A stretch of 64,000 bases of DNA from Rhytidiadelphus loreus. Lineage: Eukaryota; Streptophyta; Bryopsida; Hypnales; Hylocomiaceae. This document shows, piece after piece, positions 12,217-25,400 of this stretch. The stretch covers positions 7,008,501 through 7,072,500 of the forward strand of contig OX344763.1 in the NCBI GenBank assembly GCA_947034895.1, read 5' to 3'. The translations under genes were made by a program, and so were the position numbers. Numbering within the stretch: the first letter of the stretch is position 1; each line of letters starts with the position of its first letter. A model generated the notes under the pieces. That model was not told the origin of the DNA. It saw only the letters and a program-made list of their open reading frames with translations, and did not search any database.

Positions 12217-12785
12217 CCCTAGAGCGCTTTGACGTCCAATTTTTGGACGATGTACAAATTCAAAATTAGACTTCTTTCTCATTATAGCTTGGATGAAAGT
12301 CATCCTAATTTTTAGAGATACTTTATGAAGTTGTGGTCCTATCCAAAGGTTGGATTTGGTGTTACTAGAGCACATATTTTTCTAAGCTACAAATGTGAAA
12401 GTATGTGAAGTGGTTGATTTGTGCTAACTCTAGTTCAAACTTGGAATTGCAAAATTGAGGTCATAGACTCAAAGAACAAAAAAATTCCAAAAAAATCCCA
12501 TGTCAAGAGAACCTCATTTCAAATCCTTTCCAACAAAATTTACCTCAAAAATGATAATATTTTGCTGGTAATTGAATTTAGAAGGAATTTAGAAATTTTC
12601 CTTTCAAAATTTATAGAAAAATATTGGTGATAGCATTGGTGAACCTAACCGTATGGATAGAATCTAAAACTAAAACTCTACAACTTCTATTTGAATCTCA
12701 ATTCCAAAATATTCTTCCAAATAGTACGCTTATGATGATTTTTACAAAATTGTCAATTTCGAAGATGAGTCTAGACGCTTAGGGG
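12217..12785 (+). mobile_element. TTAA-flanked MITE C1, 569 bp
   Basis: TTAA at 12213-12216 and 12786-12789 flank ends CCCTAGAGCGCTTTGACGTCC and, reverse-complemented, CCCCTAAGCGTCTAGACTC. The interior matches C2 (16865-17446) and C3 (61425-62440) in inverse orientation (for example GGATGAAAGTCATCCTAATTT). Confidence 0.85.
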
Positions 12786-12862
12786 TTAAATATGGGTTAC
12801 ATTTCACACATGAATTGTCAAATTCATTGAGCAATTGGATATGCTAGTAAGGTCTAACTTAA

Positions 12863-13261
12863 GTTAGTATGCTCTAAAGCACCCATTTTCTTCAAACTGC
12901 CCTTATTTTTAGGTGGAGAATGGAGATGGGGTGATCCTTAATGAACCACTTTAGCAATTGAATGCATCGAGGAAAAATTGTTTTTTTATTGCAAGACCCA
13001 ATGATTGTCTTTGATTTTCACACATCTCTTTACAAGTTGGATTTTGGGAGACCTATGGTTACAAATAGGTGCCTATGCCCCTAAAATCTTTGAAAATTTA
13101 TAAGTAAATAAAAAATGCTTAGAAAAATACAAAGTCACTTGTGCTAGGTTCCACATCTATTTTTCCCTCTTCGAAAAATGATTGAAAAATATTTTTGTCC
13201 ACAAAAAACCTATAAAAAAGGCAAACCACCCCTTAAATGGTTGCTTTTAGATCATACTACC
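12863..13261 (+). mobile_element. TTAA-flanked MITE J2, 399 bp
   Basis: Left TTAA 12859-12862 is followed by GTTAGTATGCTCTAAAGCACC. The right end GATCATACTACC abuts TTAA 13262-13265, which is also the left site of B1. The interior aligns with J1 (GGTGGAGAATGGAGA, ATTGAATGCAT, GGTTACAAATAGGTGCC). Confidence 0.85.
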
Positions 13262-13265
13262 TTAA

Positions 13266-14219
13266 CCCCTGAACGTCCAAACATTGTTTTTTGGCAACAT
13301 AGTGATTTTGGGCAACTCACTACAGACGGAGTTTTTCTTTTTTTTCTTTAAACATTTTACACAATATGGGGACGAGGAGTAGCTTTAAGACACAACAATT
13401 TTTATAACTTTTGACTACATGGTTCAAAAGTTATTGCATGATATGTAATTTTCAGTGTTCAGTGGGCAGCCCGGGCAGCCCGGGTAGAACAAAAAAACTT
13501 CTCTGAAAATCACTTTTTTTTTAAATAAAAATTTGAAATTGATTCTCTAGATTTTTATATATGTGGTAAGCTTTGCATCATTCCATTTTGATTAATGAAA
13601 TGAAAGAAAGTTATGAGGAATTTTAGTTTGGGTTAGTTTGTGGGTAGTTATGGAATTTCTAATCTAAAATAAACTTCGAAGTCCTTTATTTAACTCAATT
13701 TTAAATATTTTTGGAAAAACAAACAAACATTATGTGTATATTTTTTATTACAACATTACAACCATTGAGATTGGCATTTTTCAATTCTATAAATAAACTA
13801 TTAACAATTTAGTATTTTTAATGATTATCTACTTCTTTCTACTTATTATTTTTTTCCTATATGTTGTACAATTCCAAATGATCTAAAAAATTTCAAGCAT
13901 GTAGCCAACTTGACTTGAAGAATGAATCCAAAGAGTAACCACCATTTTGGACATTTTTTCTTACAAATGTGACCTTGTGAAGTGCAACTGCCCGAGTTTT
14001 CACAGGGCCCAAAAAAGGATTTTTGTCACTTCAAACGTTAATATCTTGCAATCTACACGTTTGAAAATTCTGAAATTTTTTCCACACCTTCTTTAACTAT
14101 TTTACTACAAGATCCTACGGTTACACGTGTCCAGTTTTTCATCTAAAATTTGGTGCTTGTAAATGCAAGGGCAATTTTGAAGCAGTTTTGGTGAAAACAT
14201 AGTCTTTGATGTTTAGGGG
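13266..14219 (+). mobile_element. TTAA-type MITE B1, 954 bp
   Basis: Left CCCCTGAACGTCCAAACATTG follows TTAA 13262-13265. The right end TTTGATGTTTAGGGG is followed by TTTA, a one-base change from TTAA. Carries GCAGCCCGGGCAGCCCGGG. Reference copy for B2 and B3. Confidence 0.85.
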
Positions 14220-14265
14220 TTTACTTATTTCCGAGACCAACTCCGTCCTGGAAGTGCTAACTAAT

Positions 14266-14632
14266 ATGGTAGCCGACCCATACCTGATCACTTAAGCAAT
14301 TACGCATATTTGGAGCACAGGTTTTCTGAGTGCTAAATTTTCCTCTTGTACAGAAATAGTATTTGGAAGGATTGCATATTTTTCCAGAATTTTATTACAA
14401 AAAATGTAATTACTATGATTTTTTTAGTGAAAGATTCTGTTCAACCTACAATGGTGATGTAGGCTATTGCAAAGTCGACCAAGGGCTGATTGCAATATTC
14501 ACAGCATTGCAACCAATCATAACGTGCCAGAATTGCTCCCTGAACTCTGCGAACTAAAACAGCCTATGGTTGGGATTCCAACAGTCTATTGGCCAGGAAT
14601 AGGAGGGTGATCAGGTATGGGTCGGCTACCAT
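14266..14632. mobile_element. Element with perfect 26-bp terminal inverted repeats, 367 bp
   Basis: ATGGTAGCCGACCCATACCT.. at the left is the exact reverse complement of the right end ..AGGTATGGGTCGGCTACCAT across 26 bp. The interior is unlike the other families here and encodes nothing recognisable. No certain target duplication. Perfect ends imply recent arrival. Confidence 0.8.
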
Positions 14633-14639
14633 AAGTGCA

Positions 14640-15886
14640 AGTACTTGACCCAGATTCATGGATTTTATCTCTGGCTGTGGTTAGAGTGTCAAAATTCTCA
14701 CGAAGGAAGGATTGTCGGATCGTGAGAAAAAGGCCGCTATGTTACGGCTCACAGGTCGGGGAGCAAGCCAGTGTCCTCCCATCCCATCCCTGATGCCGCA
14801 ACCACATCATTCACCATTGCCATCCTTCATGTCATTTGCTGGCTATTTCACAGTACTGATGTTGACCAAAAATGGAAAAAAATAAAAAACAAAAAATCCA
14901 AAAAATGAAACGCCCCAATTGTTATTTTGGAATTTTTTTTAGGGGGGAGGGGTACTAGCCAATTCATCCAATAAAAGTTGCTTACATTGGGAGTCTGCAG
15001 AAATGCAGACAATAGATCATTGCTATCCAAACCTGAAGTTTTTTTCATGAGTGAACTTTGTGCACATCAAAAAGTTGCCAGTTTGAAGCTTACATTTTTT
15101 CTTTTTCTTTTTCATACTCCATCATGGTGCAAGGTAAATAACTGATAAGTTAGCCGCTTTGGAGTACAATTGACGGATACTGCTTTTGTCTATGAAATAT
15201 TTTAATATTTGATTGATGATATCAAAATTCAATTGTTGAATTGGCTGACATATAATTCCCAGGCTCATGAGTGCTGCTCATGAATCATTTATGGGAAACA
15301 TGAATGCTTGATTGAATGCAAAGAAATCTTCCAAGTTCCAACTTGCAGTAGAGTAAGCAGCTGGTGACCCCTTTTCTTCATAACATCCTGCACTACAATG
15401 ACAAGGTAATCTAGATCCATCTTTATTGTCAAAGTAAAAGTACACCAGTTTGAAATTATAAAAAAAAAAAATGGAGAGCTCAGAATGATTGGGTTCCATA
15501 GATGATTAGGGCTTGATGGTCTTGAGCTTCACTCTATGAGGTAACTACACCTAGAATTGCACAAATAAGCAATTCAGCATGGTTCCCATTATTATATTGG
15601 AATTTTTTTGGTGGGGTCTGGTTGGTAGTGAAAAGGGATTCTAGATTCTCTTAGAATGCATTTTTTGGACACTGTATGAATGAACTATGAATTTTCAAAG
15701 TGCTAAAAATGGGTGTTCCTAAAAGCGATCATAGAGTCTCACAAATAGTGAAAGTACATTTTAGGAAAGAATCTCTAGTGTGCGATTTTAGATGTAGTTA
15801 CCTAATGCTATTTGCCTTCTTGCTAACTACAAAACAAAAGACTCATACTCTAATGTGAGTTGAAGGAAGAGTAACCTTAACCCTTA
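14640..15886. other. Low-copy spacer, no gene seen
   Basis: Mixed composition, with a slightly more balanced stretch 14,650-15,530. Several short frames contain only low-complexity or random sequence. No repeat family or RNA gene recognised. Confidence 0.4.
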
Positions 15887-15890
15887 AAAG

Positions 15891-16515
15891 ACATCTTCGT
15901 TCCTCAAGGGTAGCTTTAGGAAATTTCCATAACGATTTTAGACCAAGGCTTCTTTTTTTGACTTTCTAATGTGAGATTGCACTAGGAACAAAAATTGGCT
16001 TAAAAATGACAAAAAATTGTGAAGTTTTTTGCCATAAAACTTTGAATTAAAAAAAATATCTTGGTTGAAATCGCTTGATTGTGGATGAAAATAGAATCAA
16101 AGACATGTGATATTTTCTATCCAATATGTGGATGAATGTTGAAATTTGGAGGACCACCATAATATTTTATATTTCCACTTTGGCACTTCATAAAAAATGA
16201 AAAAAAGCCTTGTTTTAAATTGGGCAAGCAAGAAAATTGTATTTACAATGGCTATGTACATTACACCACTCTAAATTGAATGTCTCTCTCCTTGGACAAC
16301 CTTACAAAGAAGTATCCCCCCAAATTGAGCACCTCTCGATCCACAATGCTTAGAATGGTGACAAAAATTTCAAATCAGTGCAACCTCATTTGATGCTTGC
16401 AAAGAGGAGGGAAAAAATGCAACAATCTTTGAAAAGAGACGTTCATGGAAGCTCCCGCAATTCTCATTATTCTTTGGATAAAAGGCCCAAGGGGCATGTA
16501 ATGTCTTTCAAGGGG
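15891..16515. mobile_element. TTAA-type MITE, family I, about 625 bp
   Basis: TTAA at 15887-15890 is followed by CCCTTAAAAGACATC. The right end GTCTTTCAAGGGG (16503-16515) is its inverted match. The right flank is CACA, so the duplication has decayed or the right limit is slightly off. Single copy in this window. Confidence 0.55.
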
Positions 16516-16523
16516 CACAAAAT

Positions 16524-16741
16524 GCCCTTTAATGCTCAAATCCTTTTTTGGAATTTTGCACAATATTTCTTATGTCTTCATACAATTTGATAATTTACCT
16601 CAATTTCATCAAATTGGTCATGGAAGAAAGTTGTTTTAAGAGATTGGAGAATCACTATGGATGAATGAAAAATTGTTTGTACCAAACATTGTGTGAAAGA
16701 ATTCCATTCATCATCTAGAATATGAACTTTGGAGCACTTCA
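16524..16741. mobile_element. Family H MITE copy H2, about 218 bp
   Basis: Aligns end to end with H1 (61207-61420): CCCTTTAATGCTCAAATCC at the left, ATCATCTAGAATATGAACTTTGG near the right. Terminal TTAA sites are not preserved. Confidence 0.6.
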
Positions 16742-16864
16742 AGGTAAACTAATACAATTATGCAATAAGAAAGTTTTATTGCAATGATGTAACTGAAGTA
16801 ATTAACTTACACAATCAAAACAAATCACTAGTGCATAGTAGTTGGAAGTGAAATGAAAATTTAC

Positions 16865-17446
16865 TCCCTAAACGTCTAGAGTCTTCTCCAAAATTGAAGA
16901 TTTGAGAAAAATCATCATAAAGTATTATTTGGAAGAATATTTTGGTATTCATATACAAATAAAAGTTGTAGATTTTGAGTTTTAGATTCCATCTCACAAT
17001 TAGAGATAACAATGCTATCACCAATATCTTTTAATAAATTTTGAAAGAGAAATTTCATAATTCCTTCTAAATTCAATTATGAGCAAAATATTATCATTTT
17101 TTGAGCAAAATTTGTTGGAATGCATTTGAAATGAGGTTCTCTTGACACGGTGATTTTCTGAAATCTTTTTGTTCTTAAAATCTACGACCTCATTTTTGAA
17201 AATCCAATTTCAAACTAGAGCTGGTCAATGCAATTTTGGCTTGGTCAACCACTTGACATTCTTCCACATTTGTAATTTTAGAAAAATATACACTCTAGTA
17301 ACACCAACTCCAACCATTAGATATGACAAACAACTTCACAAAGTATCTCCAAAAATTAGGATGACTTTCATCCAAGCAAAATGAAAAAGAACCAAGAGTT
17401 TCAATTTGTTCACCATGTAGAAATTGGACGTTGGAGCACTTAGGGG
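16865..17446 (-). mobile_element. TTAA-type MITE C2, 582 bp, inverse of C1
   Basis: Left TCCCTAAACGTCTAGAGTC (flank TTAC, 16861-16864) and right GACGTTGGAGCACTTAGGGG before TTAA 17447-17450. Interior order is reversed relative to C1. Confidence 0.8.
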
Positions 17447-17681
17447 TTAAGAAACTATTTGTATAAGTTGTAAATAATAAAAGTTGAGGGCCCGTATTGG
17501 CTACCAATGTCATTTACTGTAATATAATCCAATTCCGCTTGAGTATGATCATCAAAACTCAATGGAAATCAAATTAAAACCTACCAAAACAACATGAATA
17601 AAGAGCATGCACTATATATCAATGCCTTGGTTCTATAATAAATGTGTGGAATATTTATTCCACACTCAACAATACTTCATC

Positions 17682-18094
17682 AAGGTAGTATGCTCTAAAA
17701 GCACCCACCTCCTTCAAACCGCCCCTATTTTTGGGTGGAGAATGGAGACGGGGTGATCCTTAAATGGATCACTGTAGCAATTGAATGCATTGAGGAAAAA
17801 TTATTATTTTTATTGCAAGAGCGAAGCATTGCCTTTGATTTCCACACATCTCTTTACAAATTGCAAGTGGACGGATTTTGGGAGACCCATGGTTACAAAT
17901 AGGTGCCTATGCCTTGAATCTTTGAAAATTTATATGTAATTCAAAAATGCTTGGAAAAATACAAAAGCACTTGTGTTAGGTTCCACATCTATTTTTCTTT
18001 CTTTGAAAAATGATTGAAAAATAATTCTGTCTACGGAAGCCTATGAAAAAGGCAGATCCGCCCTTAAATGATCGCTTTTAGAGCATACTACCTT
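17682..18094 (+). mobile_element. TTAA-type MITE J1, 413 bp
   Basis: Left AAGGTAGTATGCTCTAAAAGC and right GCTTTTAGAGCATACTACCTT are perfect inverted repeats of 21 bp. The right end runs into TTAA; the left flank TCAA is one change away. Lies about 1.1 kb upstream of the GDSL start and ends near the gene-island border. Confidence 0.85.
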
Positions 18095-18938
18095 AAGAGC
18101 TAAGTGAACAAGTGAAGGCTCAATGATCAGGGTGCAAGAAGGAAAAGCAGTGAGCATGAAGGCTACTGAATGTAAGTTATGATTTTGCTATAAATCTACC
18201 CAAGTGAACATTAGCATACATCATTAAAAAAGGGCAGTGACAACACAAGTTTAGAGTAGTGCTAACTCAAATATCCAATTGTGAACCACATGTGATACCA
18301 TCCAATACAAACACATTGAAGTCCTTACCTTACCTTGTTCAAACTCCTCTTTAATTGATCTGACATAAAAATACCACTGTTTCAAGAGTTTGAAAGTGTT
18401 AAGAAAGAGCTGTTTCTAGCTATTGGAATTATGAGCTTGTTTGAATTAATTAGGTTCACTTGTACTAAGTTATACCATACTGGAGATGGGGGCAGCATGT
18501 AGATTGCACAATCACAATTTGAACAACAACAAGAATATGAAATGATATTATATCAATATTAAAATTGCCTGATTCTGTTAACACACACAAAAAGTGTCTG
18601 AGTATCTGAGTACACCCAGCCCTGCAGGCTTGCTCATCTCTCACGGATGCAGCCATTCAGTCCAGCTGCATGCTCTCGATCTCCACTCTCAACCTCCTTC
18701 AGACCCCTACTATATAATCCTATCAATAATGTCTTCATCATCACAGCCTTTTTCATGCGCTAAACTTGAGCTAGCATCTAGCTCAGTCACCACACAAATC
18801 ATCCTTGCTAAGTGCCAACATTGTTGCTATCCAGCTGCGGCAGTCTGTCTGATTGGGTAACGAATTCGATCATTTTATCAGGATTTCGGTCATAATGCCC
18901 AATGTCGAGACTCACGTCTTTATCTTTGTTTTTTTGGT

Positions 18939-18946
18939 TATATAAA
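18939..18946 (+). promoter_or_regulatory. TATA box candidate of the GDSL gene
   Basis: TATATAAA lies about 250 bp before the start codon at 19199, in the GC-balanced island and just after a poly-T run. If used, it would give a 5' leader of roughly 220 nt. No competing ATG with a good frame replaces the chosen start. The assignment rests on motif and position only. Confidence 0.4.
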
Positions 18947-19198
18947 GGCTCCCATTGAACACCAGGAGTATGGTTTATATGCTTTGAATTCATCATGAGA
19001 GAGTGACACTTGACTTGGCCTTTTATGTGATCACAAGCTCGCTCGCCATGACCACCACTTGAGAGTTGCAAGTTACTTTGACTTTCAAGTTCATTGCTTT
19101 TGTGGCATATTCAATTTTTAATTGTTGTGGGTGGATGAAGAAACCGACTGAATTGGAAGTTTTGTGGTAGCAGGTTTGCACGATCACGGATCACCGAC

Positions 19199-22194
19199 AT
19201 GGAGGGGAAGCATTTTCAAGCTGGGTTCAGGACAATGGTCCTGATTCTTACATTCCAGTGCTTCCTAAATGGATGTTCATGTGCTGCAACGAGTCCTGAG
19301 AAGCGGAGCAGCTTTCCTGCAGCGTCGTTTATTTTCGGGGACTCTCTTGTAGATGCTGGCAACAACAACTACATCGGCTCATTGGCCCGAGCCAATTACG
19401 GTGCCAATGGCGTTGATTTTCCAGGAGGGAAAGCCACTGGAAGATTCTGCAACGGGCGAACAGTTGCAGATATCATCGGTAATTATGATCAAAATTAATT
19501 CATACCAATGCGGAAATCTGCTTCGACTAGATAAAAGTTGGACTATGTAATCAAATTGCTAATCAAGCTTGACAATTGTTTTTCACCTTCCTTCGTAAAA
19601 TCCTCTCTTCTTCAGATTCCTTTCGGACTTTGAGGCCATGCCATCAATGATTCCTTTAGTGGTAATTCAAGAAGAACACTTTTTCTCAGTAAAAATATGG
19701 ATGTTTAAGTATTTCTTATATCACCGTTCATCCTCGCTGAATGATGATTGTTCAGGATGCACAATGAATGATGTATTTCAACTTGCAGATCAGCTGTTGG
19801 GAATTCCTTTCGGACCCGTGTTTCTGGACCCTGCTGCGAAGGGCAAGGCGATTCTCAAAGGGGTGAACTATGCCTCAGGAGGAGCAGGGATTCTCGACTT
19901 CACTGGCTACACTTTCGTAAGCTTAAGACTAGATAGAAATATCCCTTCGGATTCATGCATGATGTCGATTGAAGTCCTGAATGTGGCAAATGGAGATTAA
20001 TCAGCGGATTAACTGTTAAACAAGTATTTTGTGGTGGGATTACAGGTGAACCGAATTCCTATGTGGGAGCAGATCAATTTGTTTCGAAACACCAGTGATC
20101 AGATTCTGCAGATGTTAGGGTCGACAGCAGGGCAGGAGCTCCTACAGAACGCCATTTACACGATCACCATGGGCTCCAACGATTACCTCAACAATTTCTT
20201 GATCGACGGATCTCCATCTCCGATGCTCTTCACCCCGAAGCAGTTTCAAGACACACTCATCAGCACATATCGCCAGCAGTTGACGGTACATACATGTACA
20301 GTAGGGTCTAGAAAAAATACATCATTCTTGTTCTTCAGTCACAACAATGCTTGAAGATGCAATTTTGCCTTGCTATTACGGGGAGAAAAAATGCATTGAA
20401 TTGACAGCCGTTTTGTGCAAATGAGAGGTATGAGAGTTAGCTTCAAGCCAGTATAGCCTGAAAATATACTGTGGTTTGAATTGGATTTGTGAATCCGCCT
20501 AAACAAGAAAGTAGGTCGACGCAGCACTCTTAAAGTTCCAGAAAATTATGTATCTTTTCTAGACACTACAGTAGAATAGGGTCTCGAAACAAATGATACA
20601 TAATTCTTGTTTTTCAGTCACAATTATGTTTAAAGGTGCAATTTTGCCTTGCTGTTGCGGGATGAAAAATTGATGGAATTGAGAGCCGTCTTTTGCAAAT
20701 GAGAGGTATATGAGTTAGCTTCAAGCTAGAATGTTTGAAATTATACTACGGTTTCAATTGGATTTGTGATTCTGGACAGTTCAGTACAATTCAGAATTTT
20801 CTCCCAAATTTTCTCTTCAGTGTCTCGTCCCTAACACACAGATAACGCGATTTGCAGGCTCTTGTGAAGCTGGGAGCACGAAAGTTCGTGCTCACGAATG
20901 TGGGGCCGCTGGGGTGCATCCCATATCGCATGACAATGCAAGCGACGGAGAAAGGGCGTTGCGTCAAAGAAGACAACGAGCTCGTGTCGGGCTTCAACGC
21001 CGCTCTCAAGTGGCTGGTGGATGAGCTCAATGGCATTCACGGTTCAGAAGCCAAGTTTGTCGTTGCTGATTCTTACAACGTCGTCATGCAAATCATCAAA
21101 AATCCTTCCGCCTTCGGTGAGTACTCGTGTGCACATTATCGTGAACACTCCAACTCCGATCATTCAATCCTTAGAACTCTACATATGGGCTATCTTCCTT
21201 ATGCAATTCCCCTTTGATTCGCACAGTTCCCTCCGCACCGTAAAATTGGACAACTCTTCAAAATCACTTGCGTAATGGAAAGTTTGACGATTGTCACGAG
21301 AAATGCACACATTTTCTTCATATTTGGATTTGGAGGGGTTACTAACGTCTTTCAGCAAAGTTTTTTCAACATGCAACGTTTTTCAGCAAACATGCAAATT
21401 TTGGAACATGTTTCTGCAAGCTTGTTCCAAAACGTTGTTCCTTTCGGAAAATGTTTAATAGCAACTTTGAGTGTCTAAATTTTGGAAGCACGTGTTCGTG
21501 TTATCAGCAAAGTTTTTGGTGTTGCTGTAGGGAGTGATTACTAGCCCATATGAGAGCGCGTGTCTGTCAACCTGCATGCTCTTATTTGGTCTCCTCCGTC
21601 GAGATCTTCCGAGTGCTCTCGTACGGAATGCTGATATTGCAAGAGTTTTTCCAACGGTTACGCAATGACCGTCATAACTCTATTAACAATTTTGCAGTGT
21701 TTTAGTACAACACTGCCATGTAATTCCAACTATTTGAGATTGCAATAGTTTTTGCAACAGTGTAGGCATCGATACGTTACTTCCGTGAGCAACACTCTTG
21801 GCAATGGCTCACAATAGACCAGAATTTTTTACCATAGTACTGAACCGCTACAAAACCATTGTAAACTAATTGTCGATGTGTTACAACTGCTACTCCGTTT
21901 AGTAACGATATAATGTATGGAGCCATAGCTAGCTGACATGGGTGATTGGATGCAGGCTTCGCAACGAAGGACCAAGCTTGCTGTGGGATGCCGATTGGGT
22001 TGTACCATGGATTGACTCCCTGCTTCCCCGGCGTGCCGTTCTGCAAGAACAGGAAGAGTCATCTGTTCTGGGACCCATTCCATCCCACCGACGCCGCCAA
22101 CGTCATCCTCGGCCGACGCTTCTTCTCCGGCTCCCTGGCGGACATTTATCCCATCAACGTCAAGCAGCTTGCGGCTCTCCAACTTTCAAGCTGA
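19199..22194 (+). CDS. GDSL esterase/lipase (SGNH hydrolase), 5 exons, 381 aa
   Basis: Seen: exons 19199-19478, 19789-19916, 20046-20285, 20858-21116 and 21956-22194 join in phase (all GT-AG introns; phases 1,0,0,1) into 381 codons ending in TGA. Residues about 13-30 are hydrophobic, as in a secretory signal peptide. Block I is FIFGDSLVDAGNNN with the nucleophile Ser49. Block II glycine lies in GVNYASGGAGI (118-128). Block III is GSND (179-182). Block V is DPFHPTDAAN, giving Asp342 and His345. Known: plant GDSL enzymes of this length and five-exon form are secreted serine esterases/lipases acting on acyl esters, for example in cutin, wax or wall metabolism. Inference: a secreted hydrolase; the substrate cannot be read from sequence. 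The ATG is chosen because it opens the signal peptide, and a TATATAAA lies about 250 bp upstream. All catalytic residues are present, so the gene looks intact. Intron 3 carries an internal duplication. Confidence 0.93.
20298..20776 (+). repeat. Direct duplication of about 200 bp inside GDSL intron 3
   Basis: Copy 1 (about 20298-20497) and copy 2 (about 20570-20776) align over most of their length. Shared landmarks are CTTGTT(C/T)TTCAGTCACAA, TGCAATTTTGCCTTGCT, GCAAATGAGAGGTAT and GTTAGCTTCAAGC. The copies differ by scattered substitutions and small indels. Each contains a CAG in a pyrimidine-rich context that could act as a decoy 3' splice site. Confidence 0.8.
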
Positions 22195-22418
22195 TCCTGG
22201 GAATATAATACATTTCTCATTTCAGTGCAAAGAAAGGCTTTCCACAGCAATCCAAAGCAGTTGCACTGCTTGTTTATCATTGTATTGATCATATCTTGAG
22301 AGCTCGTATATTATATTCTCTGTGTTGAATGTCTGCATTGAACCAACGAATGGGGGTTTCTGAATTTCGTTCCCTGCAATTCGGCTAGTGGATTGATGCT
22401 TCTCTGTATTTTCCTGTC

Positions 22419-22424
22419 AATAAA
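22419..22424 (+). terminator. AATAAA poly(A) signal candidate, GDSL gene
   Basis: AATAAA about 225 bp after the GDSL stop codon, in a T-rich stretch. This is a normal 3' UTR length for a plant gene. Plant poly(A) signals are loose, so this is only a candidate. Confidence 0.4.
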
Positions 22425-25400
22425 TTGTCTTCACCCAAAAGTGCTATGTTTCATTCCTGGAATGTTTGAATGTGACTCCGTGCGCTGTTTCACCGATATG
22501 TTTCACCCGAGAGTGGAGGCAGAATGTTTTTTGAATCTTTGACTGTAACCTCGATATAATTTGTCGAGCTATCCGTTGATTCGTCATAGATTCAGTGCAA
22601 ATGATACCAGTTGTAAAAATCAATGCTCAATACAATTCGTCATCCTTCGTGGTAAGTGTATTTTCTAGGGGATACTTTTTCGGTAGTACACTTTCGGCAG
22701 AGATCGTAGACTGTTGTGTTTTCCCCTCCTACCTCGAGGTTCTTCCTTGCCGTGATGATCTTGTACTGCGAGCCAGTACTACCTCTCTACTACCTACTCT
22801 CTGCTAGTACTCCGACAAAATCGACAAAGGCAAGGAAGTAACTGCATGATTGTTGTACTGCACGATGTCGAAAGCTCGCTAATTGTGGATGTGAATATTG
22901 TGATACGAAGTTCTGCCAACTTTGGCAGTCGTACTACTTTGTACTGGTTGCAGTACAACTGAATCCTTGTCTTTGTCATTTTAGGCACTCTTCTTCCGTA
23001 AAAGAGCTGGTTTCGAAATCATCCAGTTGTGACTTGCGGCGTTTCAATCAGCAGAGGGCTCTCCGCTTGGCCATGGTGCGTGTTAATATTACTGTTTGGT
23101 CGCTATGGTGAATTCGGCTGCATAAGATTTGGTGATGGAACTCATTCTCGGAGACGTCTGTACTCTCTATTATCGTTGCTGAAAAATGCATCTTCCGTGT
23201 TTCCAATGAACATCTTGTGTCAGTATAGATCTGTGCCAACTCAATTGTGTTTTTAGAACAATTCCTAATTTCGACAGCGCTCCCAGCTGCTCCCCCCCCC
23301 CCGAAATTCTAAATTATCAGTGTCAATCTTTCTCTGCTGACTCCGTTATGATGATTATACAGTAGTAAATTTTGATCTGTGTTGCAGGAATCCAATTCAA
23401 ATTTGATATGCCATTGCTGCTTCAGAAGAGGAGTTGGTGTCATAATTTTGATAGAGTCCAGCCTAGGGACGCATTTCTAATTGCGAGGTTTGGTCAGCTT
23501 CGAAGTGAGGTGCATGCCCTGCGATTAATCTTGGCTTGGATTTGACCTGAATCTGAAATTACGTGCAGAGTAAGCCTGGGAGAAGAAGCGCAACAACGTT
23601 CGTTGAAACGCTTGCTTGTGGGTGCAGTCCATGCAGTGCCCAGTGGACAGACATCGCTGCTGATCTCTTGCGCATATGGAATGAGCATTTCTTTCTTTGT
23701 TTCCTACCTCGAAATTCGTCACCGAACAGTGAACTTCCGAACAATCCGAAGAGATCTACACATTTGTGCAGCGCGCCGAAAAATCGTTTTCCGAGACTGG
23801 ATTTGTGAAATCAATCTGCATTCCAGTGGAGGATCAGTTGCAATGCCTGCCCTTTGAACTCTGCACGTTTACGGTTAGAGCCATATTGAGCAGATGTGGT
23901 AATAGGTAATAGGGATTTATGATCCTTCACTGTACGTATGTTTCTAACTCCGTTTAACTTAGGAATACACGGTAGGGACAGAAGATTGACGGAGTAGCAA
24001 GGGAAGCCAGCGTGGGGCAATGCATGACTATGGCATGCTTAAGGGAGCCCTAAGTGTGCTGTCCACACGCACTGCCTCTTCCTTGGCTTTCCTCTATCTC
24101 TCGCGCCATTCGTTCCCTCTGCTTCAATTTGAGAGATGTGTGCGTTTTAACATGCAGGTGGTTAGTACTTGAATAATTTGTTCTGGTACAATGTAATGTT
24201 ATTCAGAAAGTTATGATCGGACACACGGCTGACGCTTATTAAGCTTCAGAAGTGCTCAAGACCTCCTCAAGTCCCGCAGCTGTGGTTGCCTACCTTTGTC
24301 CGAGAGAATTACTTTCTCAATTACAGATTTACAGATTATGATAGTGCTATGCTGCCTGGTTTTCGGTGGTACTAGGCTGCATATGGCATAGCATTGTGAC
24401 TTCGGCGATGGAATGTTTACAGCTAACACTATCATGCTACAAGTTAGTTTTGGTGCTGATGTTCACTCACCAAGGAAGCGTTTCTGGAGGATACTAATTG
24501 GCAGCAGTGGTTTGGAAACTGGTGATCTTGATGCGAGAGAGGATTAATTTCATGAGAGAATGAACATATGAATGATTTTAACGTCCACGCGTAGACATGA
24601 TGTGAATGAAGCTCAGTAAGAATGTGATCACTGTGGGGATCTGGTTGCTGAAATACATTCTTGACGTGGGCGCCAATTTAACGAAATTTATGACGTAAAG
24701 TCAATGTGAAGCACATCGGTAAACAGCAATTGAACCTCTACTTGGATGGAGCGTGACTATGCACTATCAAAATTATAGCGCCATCAAAACGAGCCGAGGC
24801 ACTTAAAGAAGTCAGTCTGAAAAACAACAAATGAACGCATATGTTTTGGTTCGGCTTTCAAATGGATCAGGATCACGTTGTATATGATCAGCAGTACACT
24901 CAGTTGGTAAATAAATTCATACAGTATCTCGAAGTATCTATCTCCTCAAATTAGCACCGAAGCATCAGGGGAACTTATCGAGTCCAAAAAGCTTTGCATT
25001 GGATTCTAGTGTGGCGTAGTCGCATATTAGAAGGCAATTTCAATTATCTAATTGGCAAATTTCTGATTGCAAAAAATGAGATGCAGTCACGCAGTTTTTC
25101 CACAGTGATCACATTAAAATGGCAAAGTATTGCACAACATTTATTAGATATGAGTTTCAGCGGTTTAGTAAAATTGTGCAATACTTTGCCACTTTCCCTG
25201 AAAATTCCAATTCAATACAATTCTCTTACGAGTTTCAGGATACAATAAGATCACGAAGGTTATCGAATGGAAGTGTTGCTTTTGTTCATATTCATCCAAC
25301 AGGCCAACACTGTTACACTGCACAGGCAATGTTCCGATCACAATGATCTGAATAGTCTATTGCTTTCTGTCAATTCACTGTGACCTTCAGCAATTTGTGT

